Positions 43,718 to 50,620 of a stretch of 64,000 nucleotides of DNA are shown in pieces. The stretch lies in the NCBI GenBank assembly GCA_964371195.1, contig CAYJLD010000001.1:1-64000 (forward strand), in the 5' to 3' direction. Made by a program: the position numbers and the translations under genes. Below the pieces are notes generated by a model. The model was given only the letters and a program-made list of their open reading frames with translations, was not told where the DNA came from and searched no databases. This DNA is from CAYJAD01 sp964371195. GTDB lineage: Bacteria > Desulfobacterota > Desulfovibrionia > Desulfovibrionales > Desulfovibrionaceae. The number at the start of each line of letters is the position of its first letter. Position 1 is the stretch's first letter.

Positions 43718-43876
43718 TTACGAATGTAAACGTTGTTTTAATGTTTTTACCCATTCGTTATGATCAGCCTTTTCTAGTGTTGATAAATGTTTGTATGGTA
43801 AAAAACAACAAGCGTGATGCACTTGTACTGTTCTTGCCCTAGTATAGTGCACAGTAGTATTTAGGCCCGTGAGCAT
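43718..43876 (-). CDS. Possible 52-residue protein
   Basis: An open frame on the minus strand from ATG at 43874-43876 to TAA at 43718-43720, ending just before the terminator at 43678-43713. The product begins MLTGLNTTVHYTRARTVQVH and ends in a plausible amphipathic helix (LSTLEKADHNEWVKTLKQRL). The composition looks protein-like, but there is no strong ribosome site and the frame is short. It may be a real small gene, the tail of a decayed one, or chance. No function is suggested. Confidence 0.3.
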   Translation of the reverse strand: MLTGLNTTVHYTRARTVQVHHACCFLPYKHLSTLEKADHNEWVKTLKQRLHS

Positions 43877-43987
43877 TTAAAAGTCATTAACAAGATGACT
43901 TTTTTAGCATTTGTCGTTGACGAACATTGGCTTAAGGCAAGTTGCTACCTTTGTGGATGCAAAGGGCAAAACAAATGATTAATTTTC

Positions 43988-44061
43988 ATGTTCCCTTTGT
44001 GGAACATTTTGATGTTTTTTGTTCCTAAATGTTCCCTAAAGAAGACGTGTTTGCGGAACAT
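43988..44061. promoter_or_regulatory. Enhancer sites upstream of the tiny-protein genes
   Basis: ATGTTCCCTTTGTGGAACAT (43988-44007) is a palindrome with the same core as the site before the YeiH-family gene. It is followed by extra half-sites TGTTCC at 44020-44025, TGTTCC at 44030-44035 and GGAACA at 44055-44060. The main palindrome lies about 110 bp upstream of the -24/-12 promoter at 44110. Multiple half-sites fit cooperative binding of an NtrC-type regulator. Confidence 0.75.
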
Positions 44062-44109
44062 AATGAGCTCCATGTTTGTAATTTATTGAAAATACACATA
44101 AAAAACCTT

Positions 44110-44125
44110 TGGCATGCTGGTTGCA
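44110..44125 (+). promoter_or_regulatory. Sigma54 (-24/-12) promoter for the tiny membrane proteins
   Basis: TGGCATGCTGGTTGCA matches the consensus TGGCACGNNNNTTGCW at all but one position. It lies 57 bases before the ATG at 44182, exactly the same spacing as the YeiH-family promoter to its start. It also shows that the longer frame starting at 44029 cannot be the real gene start, because that would lie upstream of the promoter. Confidence 0.85.
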
Positions 44126-44181
44126 ATATAATAGGCAAGTGCGGAAAGCACAAAAAAATTATCTTAAAGGAAACAAAAAAC

Positions 44182-44280
44182 ATGAGCTACTTCTTAAAAC
44201 TATCTAAGTCACGTCGTCAGGATGCTATCGTAATCAGCCTTGGTTTAGCTTTAATCGCACTTTCAAAGTTCGTAGCATAA
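44182..44280 (+). CDS. 32-residue membrane peptide A
   Basis: A tiny protein starting MSYFLKLSKSRRQDAI, with a basic N-terminus (KLSKSRR) followed by a single hydrophobic segment at residues ~15-30 (IVISLGLALIALSKFV), suggesting an inner-membrane peptide with its N-terminus in the cytoplasm. AAAGGAAAC precedes the ATG. The nearly perfect sigma54 promoter and enhancer upstream make expression convincing. No family is recognised. It could be a small accessory subunit of a transporter or a membrane-acting regulator. A second tiny protein follows after 79 bases. Confidence 0.7.
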   Translation: MSYFLKLSKSRRQDAIVISLGLALIALSKFVA

Positions 44281-44359
44281 TTTTTATACTGTAGTATAAA
44301 ATTAAGGTTAATATAAAAGCTTTATTGTAAAACAATTTAACAAACTTAAGGAGTCCGTC

Positions 44360-44461
44360 ATGGATTTACAAACTAAAGTATCTTTAATTCTTGCTTTCAC
44401 ATTTACCCTAACCTGTATTCTTCACTCTGTTGGTGCAATTTTATACGGTCAAGATAAATAA
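44360..44461 (+). CDS. 33-residue membrane peptide B
   Basis: A tiny protein starting MDLQTKVSLILAFTFTLTCI, with one hydrophobic segment (~7-29) and a short polar tail ending YGQDK. AAGGAG lies six bases before the ATG. It follows peptide A by 79 bases and precedes a strong terminator, so A and B likely form a two-gene sigma54 operon. The form (one helix, GxxxG-like GAILYG, charged tail) resembles small accessory proteins of symporters, but no specific family is claimed. Confidence 0.7.
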   Translation: MDLQTKVSLILAFTFTLTCILHSVGAILYGQDK

Positions 44462-44482
44462 TATTTCTTTTATTGTGAAATA

Positions 44483-44517
44483 AAAAAACCACCGGTTACA
44501 CAATCGGTGGTTTTTTA
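44483..44517. terminator. Bidirectional terminator
   Basis: AAAAAACCACCG pairs with CGGTGGTTTTTT around a 10-base loop, with A-run and T-run on the two sides. It lies between the convergent peptide operon (plus) and the regulator gene (minus), so it can end both transcripts. Confidence 0.88.
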
Positions 44518-44551
44518 TTTTGTATAGGCTAACTGTATTTGGAGTAGCACT

Positions 44552-45922
44552 CTACAGTTTTATGTCTAACTCTTTCATTTTTAGCCATAATTGTTTTCTT
44601 GTAATGCCTAAGTGCTTGGCTGCTAACATTTTTTTGCCACCAGTGTGCTGCAAGGCTTCTAAAATACGTGCATGCTCTACTTGTGCCCTTGTCTCTGATA
44701 AGGTTAGCGGCGTAGCTTGTTCGTCAATTTGGTCATCCGTGCTAATATTTGGCGTGGGCATAGCATGCTCACGTATGCGTTCTGGTAATTCTGCCACACG
44801 TATTACATCACTACTTGCAAGCAGCACAGCTCTTTCAATACTATTGCGTAACTCACGAACATTACCAGGATAGGAGTAGCTATAAAGGGCTTGTCTAGCT
44901 TCATCTGATAGTTCAAGCTTACGATTATGAACATTACAAAATTTTTGCATAAAATGAGCAATTAAAAGTGGAATATCTTCTGAACGCTTACATAAGGGAG
45001 GCAAATGAATAGGAACAATATTAATACGATAATATAAATCTTCGCGAAAGGTTTTTTGTGCCATTGCTTCTTCTAAATCTTTTGCCGTGGCAAAAATCAT
45101 ATTAACCTGTACCTTATGTGGAACATTGCTCCCTATGGGCGTAATTTCTTGATCTTCTAACACCCTTAAAAGCTTTGCCTGCACAGCTAGGGGCATTTCT
45201 CCAAGTTCATCAAAGAATATAGTACCACCATTGGCAGCATCAAACTTACCTTTGCGTGCGTTTTGTGCACCTGTAAATGCTCCTTTTTCGTGACCAAAAA
45301 GTTCAGATTCCAATAATTGTTCCGGAAGAGCAGCACAATTAATTTTAATGAAGGGCTTTGTTGCTCTACTACTTAGATTGTGTAAGGCAGAGGCAACCAA
45401 TTCCTTACCACCACCGCTTGGACCAAGAATGAGCACAGGAACACAAGCATCAGCAATGGAGTGAATACGCTCAAAAACTTTAAGCATGGCCGGGCTTTTT
45501 CCAATAAATTCTTCACCCCTTACATGGCGAAGCCGTGTATTTTCATTTTTTAACTCCAGATATTTGAAGTAACGTGAAACGGCAATAAGTAATCCATCAC
45601 TTTGAAAAGGCTTACATAAAAAATCAAAGGCACCTTCCTTGATGGCCTGCACAGCAAGTTCAACTTCTGGAAAAGCTGTAATAATAATAATGCCTAAATC
45701 AGGTATATATTCACGACTATGCTTTAGAAGTTCAAGCCCACTCATACCTGGCATGCGCAAATCACTTATCATTAAATCAAAATTATGTTTTGCTAGTAAT
45801 GACAATGCATCTTCAGCACAATTGGCTGTTTGTACGTCGTAGCCGGCTTTTTGCAAGGTATGTTGCATACCAAGGCGCATGGAAAGCTCATCTTCAACTA
45901 ATAGGATGGAATTTGTAACCAT
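44552..45922 (-). CDS. Sigma54-dependent NtrC-type response regulator
   Basis: A 456-residue regulator with three domains. The receiver (~5-120) has phospho-Asp in LMISDLRMPGMSG. The AAA+ domain (~135-365) has Walker A LGPSGGGKELVASALH (a variant of the usual GESGTGKE), the sigma54-contacting GAFTGA in HEKGAFTGAQNARKGKFD, Walker B GGTIFFDELGE and SYPGNVRELRN. The C-terminal Fis-type helix-turn-helix (~410-456) is HARILEALQHTGGKKMLAAKHLGITRKQLWLKMKEL. It is encoded 18 bases after the kinase gene in the same operon and ends next to the two sigma54 promoters, so it is the prime candidate to bind TGTTCC-N6-GGAACA. Confidence 0.93.
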   Translation of the reverse strand: MVTNSILLVEDELSMRLGMQHTLQKAGYDVQTANCAEDALSLLAKHNFDLMISDLRMPGMSGLELLKHSREYIPDLGIIIITAFPEVELAVQAIKEGAFDFLCKPFQSDGLLIAVSRYFKYLELKNENTRLRHVRGEEFIGKSPAMLKVFERIHSIADACVPVLILGPSGGGKELVASALHNLSSRATKPFIKINCAALPEQLLESELFGHEKGAFTGAQNARKGKFDAANGGTIFFDELGEMPLAVQAKLLRVLEDQEITPIGSNVPHKVQVNMIFATAKDLEEAMAQKTFREDLYYRINIVPIHLPPLCKRSEDIPLLIAHFMQKFCNVHNRKLELSDEARQALYSYSYPGNVRELRNSIERAVLLASSDVIRVAELPERIREHAMPTPNISTDDQIDEQATPLTLSETRAQVEHARILEALQHTGGKKMLAAKHLGITRKQLWLKMKELDIKL

Positions 45923-45940
45923 ATTAATCTCTTATTCATT

Positions 45941-47500
45941 TTATTTTATGTGAATAGGTATTTGTATTTCAAACACAGCCCCATTGTAGTGTAAGCCATC
46001 AAACTCTTGGGAGCTGTCTACAATTCTCAACACACCGTCATGCTGAGCAATAAGTGCACCAGATACTGCAAGACCTAATCCAGTACCCTTACCTTCAGGC
46101 TTGGTACTAAAAAAAGGATTAAATATTTTATCTTGTATTTCTTTAGGTATACCATGACCAGTGTCGGCCACAATAATAAATAAGTTTTGATTTTCAATAT
46201 ATGACCTCAAAAGCACTGCTGGTTTGACCCCACCATTATTAGAAGTGTCTTTAATGGAGTCACATGCATTTAGTATTAAATTTAGCAAAACTTGTTCTAT
46301 TTTATCAGTGTCTAATTGGATATCAGGCATATTGGACGAAAGATCAATATGTATGCTAATACCATGCTGATTAAGAGTATATAATGCTAAGTTTCGGCAA
46401 TGATTGAAAACTTGCTCGATGGATACAGGACGCATTGAAAGAGGTGCTGGCCTTGCAAAACGCAAAAATGAGCTTACAGTTGTACGTATCTTTTCAAGGC
46501 TTTCATTAATTACATTGATATGTTGCTGCTGCAAATCTTCACTCATATCCCCTTCGCATAAATTCTTAAAACAAAGAATAGTACCACCTAGCGGATTATT
46601 AATTTCATGTGCTAGACCAGATGCAAGCTGTCCTACAGCAGCCATTTTTTCAGCTTGAAGCATTCTCTCCACATTTTGGATGCGTTCATCTTCTATTTGA
46701 TGTAAACGTGCTAACATCCATACAAAACTATCCTGTAACGCTCCAATTTCATCTTCACGCTTGGCTAATGTAGGCAGGTTAGGTTTAACATCTCCTTGTA
46801 GAGTGATGGTATTCATATTGTCGGTAAGTTGCTTGATGGGACCTACAAAGTGCCTACCACCAATCCACACCATGGCAATGGATATAAAAAGAAAAATAAT
46901 TGCTAACAATATTACTTCATTACGTAAGTTTTCATTGTAGGCATACATTTCATTAAGAGAAAAATCAATACGGCATAGGCCCCAAAACTTTGAGCCAATG
47001 GACAAAGGTACTGTAATGCGCAAAATATATTGTTCATCATCACTAAAAACTTCTTCAATTACTTCTTGTTGTTTGTCAAGAATTTGCAATATATCTGGAC
47101 TACTATAAAATTTACCATATTCGCGTAGATTGTTATGTGCCAGCACTTGTCCTTGAGCATCCAAGATGAAAAAACTTTTCATACGCGGGTCAAGATGCAT
47201 CATATCTTCCATAAAATATTCTAAATATTCGCCCATGCCGGATGAATCTACCATACGCAACTCTTCATAAATTCGTGCATTTGTATAAAGCAGGGCAGCA
47301 CTTTTTGCTATGCTTAAACCTTGTTTAACTGTGTCGTGGTAGATAATGTTATTTTCACGCTCAACTATGCCCAAACTTACAATGATGGTAAATAAAAGCA
47401 AGGTTGGGATGGCCGTAGCTAAAAGCTTGGCTTGCATTCCAAGGTGAATATTTTTTAGTTTGCTAAACAATGACTGTTTAATAAAAGAATATCTTTGCAT
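45941..47500 (-). CDS. Membrane sensor histidine kinase
   Basis: A 519-residue kinase. TM1 at ~25-45. A periplasmic sensor domain of ~145 residues (ARIYEELRMVDSSGMGEYLEYFMEDMMHLDPRMKSFFIL, ILRITVPLSIGSKFWGLCRIDFSLNEM), Cache-like, TM2 at ~195-215 and HAMP at ~215-270. HisKA with the phospho-His in VGQLASGLAHEINNPLGGTI, then HATPase (LNLILNACDSI, VADTGHGIPKEIQDKIFNPFFSTKPEGKGTGLGLAV). It lies between the PhnD-like binding protein (16 bases) and the NtrC-type regulator (18 bases), so all three form a likely three-component system. The signal is unknown. Confidence 0.92.
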   Translation of the reverse strand: MQRYSFIKQSLFSKLKNIHLGMQAKLLATAIPTLLLFTIIVSLGIVERENNIIYHDTVKQGLSIAKSAALLYTNARIYEELRMVDSSGMGEYLEYFMEDMMHLDPRMKSFFILDAQGQVLAHNNLREYGKFYSSPDILQILDKQQEVIEEVFSDDEQYILRITVPLSIGSKFWGLCRIDFSLNEMYAYNENLRNEVILLAIIFLFISIAMVWIGGRHFVGPIKQLTDNMNTITLQGDVKPNLPTLAKREDEIGALQDSFVWMLARLHQIEDERIQNVERMLQAEKMAAVGQLASGLAHEINNPLGGTILCFKNLCEGDMSEDLQQQHINVINESLEKIRTTVSSFLRFARPAPLSMRPVSIEQVFNHCRNLALYTLNQHGISIHIDLSSNMPDIQLDTDKIEQVLLNLILNACDSIKDTSNNGGVKPAVLLRSYIENQNLFIIVADTGHGIPKEIQDKIFNPFFSTKPEGKGTGLGLAVSGALIAQHDGVLRIVDSSQEFDGLHYNGAVFEIQIPIHIK

Positions 47501-47516
47501 GTTATTTTAATGGTAT

Positions 47517-48392
47517 TTATTTTGAAATATTAGTTAAATTTTCAAACACATCATAGTCAGCCATGACCACCGGCGCAAAGCCGTGCCTTAATATCTCTGG
47601 CCAATTGGAAGACTTTTTAAGAAACTCTTCAGATTGTGGATTAATGCTTAACAAAAAATTTTGTAATACTTGACGTACATCCTCAGGCACTCCATCTCTA
47701 GCCACCAATAAAAAACCTGGAAAGGGCTTGGTAACAGCAATTTGCTTTAATCCTTGGTTTAGAAATCTTTGTGCAAATGATTCACCCATAACCCCAACGT
47801 CAAATTCACCGCGAAGCACAGCTCTGGCAACTGCATCATGGTTGTTTAAATTACTGTATTTAGAAAAATCACTAAGCAGGATGGAATTGTTTGCTAAAAA
47901 GAGTGAGGGAATTATAAAACTGGATGTAGATTGTGAAGGTCCAAAAGCAATAGATTTTCCACGTAAATCTTCTAAGTTATTAATTGTATCATTGTCGCTC
48001 TTAGTCATAAAAATACCATAAGTTTTAGTTGTGTGATTGCTTGCCAGTACTGCAACTATAGGATGTAAATTTGTATGACGCTGGGCTTGAATAAAGGTAT
48101 TTCCCCCAAGTAAAGCCATATCTATGTCACCGGCTTCAATGGCATTAACTACATCTTTATATTCTTTATAAAGTACAAGCTCAAAACTCCAAGGCAGATG
48201 CTCATTAATATAGTCAAAAAAAGGAATGTATTGCCTATAGAGTACGATAGGATGAGTAAGAGTTATAACCCCAAAACGATACGTTTTGCTTTCTTGTGGG
48301 TTTGATGATGCTATTGATATATTCGTTGTGGCCAATATGTATAACAAAACAATGAAAGTGTATTTTGTAAATATTTGTAAATTTTTTAGCAT
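47517..48392 (-). CDS. PhnD/TauA-type periplasmic binding protein
   Basis: A 291-residue protein with an N-terminal signal or anchor (LQIFTKYTFIVLLYILATT). The mature part is the PhnD-like family: YRFGVITLTHPIVLYRQYIPFFDYINEHL, YKDVVNAIEAGDIDMALLGGNTFIQA, LRGKSIAFGPSQSTSSFIIPSLFL, ARAVLRGEFDVGVMGESFAQRF and LLVARDGVPEDVRQVLQNFLLSI. Such proteins bind phosphonates, phosphite, taurine or related anions. There is no ABC permease or ATPase nearby. Instead it is followed by a histidine kinase, which points to a sensing and not an uptake role. Bound ligand unknown; the regulated YeiH-family exporter suggests an oxyanion or sulfonate. Confidence 0.88.
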   Translation of the reverse strand: MLKNLQIFTKYTFIVLLYILATTNISIASSNPQESKTYRFGVITLTHPIVLYRQYIPFFDYINEHLPWSFELVLYKEYKDVVNAIEAGDIDMALLGGNTFIQAQRHTNLHPIVAVLASNHTTKTYGIFMTKSDNDTINNLEDLRGKSIAFGPSQSTSSFIIPSLFLANNSILLSDFSKYSNLNNHDAVARAVLRGEFDVGVMGESFAQRFLNQGLKQIAVTKPFPGFLLVARDGVPEDVRQVLQNFLLSINPQSEEFLKKSSNWPEILRHGFAPVVMADYDVFENLTNISK

Positions 48393-48452
48393 AGTTATCC
48401 AGTTGATGATATGATGAATATATTCTATAATTATAAATGCATTAAATAAAAA

Positions 48453-48908
48453 TCATATAATGTATAGCGATTGTTGTTTTAATTTCAAAACTTGCGCAAG
48501 ATTTTTTTGTGCCTTCCAATCTATACCCCATACATTACTGGGTATTAAAATGATTTCGTCATTAAATCCTGTTATAATTTCCTTTATAGCCTCAGTGGCA
48601 TTGCCCCAGCGTACATGCATTTGTACGTTGAGCTTGAGATTATGTTCTGTAATAAGCTCATTTATTTGTATGATAAAGTCATTTAATTTTGTCTTGCACT
48701 CATCAATACCAATTTGCTGGACATAATCTATGAATTCTTGCTTACTGTCAGGAGTTGCCAATTGGTCAACTTGTCCATAATGGATTAAATTTTGAGGTAT
48801 TACATATAATACATCCAATTTGCAGGATTTGTATAACTCTTGGTATAGTATATGGCAGGCGCTTTGTGTAAGCTCTTGCCCATCATGGCATAATAAAATA
48901 CGGTTCAT
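48453..48908 (-). CDS. Universal stress protein-like (UspA fold)
   Basis: A 151-residue cytoplasmic protein of the UspA fold: MNRILLCHDGQELTQSACHILYQEL, LDVLYVIPQ, VQMHVRWGNATEAIKEII and DEIILIPSNVWG. The ATP-binding G-x2-G-x9-G(S/T) signature near the C-terminus is missing, so it is probably a non-ATP-binding type. It is the first gene of the minus-strand set with the binding protein, kinase and regulator, 60 bases ahead of the binding protein. A promoter could also lie in that gap. Its role in the signalling operon is unknown. Confidence 0.75.
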   Translation of the reverse strand: MNRILLCHDGQELTQSACHILYQELYKSCKLDVLYVIPQNLIHYGQVDQLATPDSKQEFIDYVQQIGIDECKTKLNDFIIQINELITEHNLKLNVQMHVRWGNATEAIKEIITGFNDEIILIPSNVWGIDWKAQKNLAQVLKLKQQSLYII

Positions 48909-49436
48909 TGCTGTTTTAAATAAAGGTCATAGGTTAAAGTTATAAAATGTTTATATATTATAAGTTTATGATAGCGCTTTTTCTATTTACTAAAAATTCA
49001 CAACTGCTACATCACAAGTCAGCTCATAACTCTCTGTCTAGCTGAATATACTAACATAACAATTTTTATAACTTATATGCATATGCTAAACATTACAAAT
49101 AAATAAAATTTAATATATTAATAAAATAAAATTGTCAATATAATAAGGTTTTTAATAATTTATTTGATTGCAAACTTAAAGAGCAGAATAGATTAAGATG
49201 TGCAGAAATCTGTAAGCACTTTCCTCATTAATAAAGGGATAAAAAAATATTATATGTACGTATTATAGTAAGTAATTTTTCTAGCTTGTAAAAAAAATTA
49301 AAATTTTATATTGTTATGCGATTGACGAGATAAACAAAATTTTTATCTGTAACTGTATGAATATGCCAATTTTTAATTTTTGACATCAGATAAATGAGCC
49401 CTGTTTCAGGGTTGATTTTTGAAAAAGGAGTTTTTT
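48909..49436. other. AT-rich divergent intergenic region
   Basis: About 530 bases, extremely A+T rich. No copy of the TGTTCC/GGAACA site is seen, so the sensor operon itself does not appear to be under the same enhancer. Small hairpins lie near 49338-49356 (GATAAA/TTTATC) and 49399-49412 (CCCTG/CAGGG), the latter just before the ribosome site of the next gene. No gene is seen. Confidence 0.4.
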
Positions 49437-49964
49437 ATGAAAAATGTATTTTTGATAGTATTTTGTGCAGCCTTTATATGCATGCCTGTGCTTTGTGAAG
49501 CAGCGCAAAACTCTGCACCTAGTGCACTTTCTAGTCAACTAGCAAACCCATTTGTTGATTGTAATACTCTTGATGAAGCCGAGAAAAAAGCAGGTTTTAG
49601 CATGGTGCTGCCAAAAAAATTACCTAAGGGTTATGAGGTTACCGGCTATAGGGTTCTCATGACAGGCGAAAAAATGATTGAAGTTATGTATGAATATAAC
49701 AATCAAGAACTTCGCTTCCGTAAGGGCAAGATTGAAAAAATTAGTGGTGATAATGTAAATCATCCAGAAACTTCTACAGTAAAAATTAATAATATTTCAG
49801 TGAAATTTAGTGGAGAAAAAGGTAAAATTCAGCTGGCAGAATGGGATTATGCTGATTATATGTATAGCATTAGTGCCACAGCATATAATAAACAATTTGT
49901 CACCATTGGCGGTGGAATTTCAAAAAATGAAATGACAGCTATGATCAAGGGTATGCTAAAATAA
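49437..49964 (+). CDS. Exported DUF4367-like protein
   Basis: A 175-residue protein. The ATG at 49437 has AAGGAG eight bases upstream; a longer frame would begin with TTG at 49419. A signal peptide is clear (KNVFLIVFCAAFICMPVLCEAA), so it is secreted or, if the cysteine is used, lipid-anchored. The mature part resembles DUF4367 domains: DEAEKKAGFSMVLPKKLPKGYEVTGYRVL, MIEVMYEYNNQELRFRKGK, VKINNISVKFSG and WDYADYMYSISATAYN. The function of the domain is not established. A short hairpin (CCCTG/CAGGG) sits in the leader. It is monocistronic by spacing. Confidence 0.75.
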   Translation: MKNVFLIVFCAAFICMPVLCEAAQNSAPSALSSQLANPFVDCNTLDEAEKKAGFSMVLPKKLPKGYEVTGYRVLMTGEKMIEVMYEYNNQELRFRKGKIEKISGDNVNHPETSTVKINNISVKFSGEKGKIQLAEWDYADYMYSISATAYNKQFVTIGGGISKNEMTAMIKGMLK

Positions 49965-50269
49965 GAAGTAACTAGCGTGTATTACAATACTATTTGAAGC
50001 CAATTTACCTTTTTGATTGCAGTATAAAATGGCGTTGTTTAGTGTAAACTAAACGCTAAATGTGAGATACACTTTTTAAGACGTACACGTTCTCTGGTAA
50101 CAATTTTATATTATTAATTATATTTAATTGGCAAGGCAGAGAGTGCATGACATAGGCAAGGCTTGCTGGTGGCAGCTCATTAATATTGTAATTTCTTACC
50201 ATTAGAAAAGGTGGTGAGGGGCATAATTGATTTGGTCAGCTGGCATTTAACTTTTTGTATGGTAGTTAA
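49965..50269. other. Intergenic region with palindrome
   Basis: About 305 bases between two convergent genes. It holds an inverted repeat GTTTAGT (50037-50043) / ACTAAAC (50048-50054) that extends outward with GCGTT/AACGC half-arms. No T-run follows. Nothing else is recognised. Confidence 0.35.
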
Positions 50270-50506
50270 TCACAGTTTATTAACCTTTGTGCCTGCATAG
50301 GTAAAACTGCCTTTTACCATGCTATAATATGTGCCTTTATCAATACCAAGGACTTTACCACACAAGCACCAGATTTTACCATCATGCTCGTTGATTTCGT
50401 ACATTTTACTAATGCGCGCCTTATGACAGCGCAAGACTTGGCCTTGGCCTAATTTTTGATATTTCCATAATTTACGGCGGCATGCAGCACATTTAATAGT
50501 CAACAT
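50270..50506 (-). CDS. Small zinc-ribbon-like protein
   Basis: A 78-residue protein with two cysteine pairs, IKCAACRRKLWKYQKLG at the N-terminus and WCLCGKVLGIDKG in the centre, plus an extra Cys in LRCHKARI. It looks like a zinc ribbon. The second half (GTYYSMVKGSFTYAGTKV) is conserved in appearance with short Desulfovibrio-type proteins of unknown function. Basic residues might allow nucleic-acid binding, but no role can be stated. Confidence 0.6.
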   Translation of the reverse strand: MLTIKCAACRRKLWKYQKLGQGQVLRCHKARISKMYEINEHDGKIWCLCGKVLGIDKGTYYSMVKGSFTYAGTKVNKL

Positions 50507-50589
50507 ATATTAATTATAATTGGAATATGTGTACTTGGCAATACTTCAAATTTTAGGCTAAATAAATCAAATCACCCTTAAAACCTTGA

Positions 50590-50597
50590 CCCCCCCC
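50590..50597 (+). repeat. C8 homopolymer tract before the MFS gene
   Basis: A run of eight C in otherwise AT-rich DNA, ending 23 bases before the start codon of the MFS transporter. Such tracts can change length by slippage and could alter promoter or ribosome-site spacing. Confidence 0.6.
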
Positions 50598-50620
50598 TCT
50601 ACAAAGCATACACATAGGTC

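Noticed and set aside
44029..44181. N-terminal extension of peptide A, giving an 83-residue protein from 44029
   Set aside because: This stretch contains the enhancer half-sites and the -24/-12 promoter. The ribosome site and promoter spacing both place the start at 44182.
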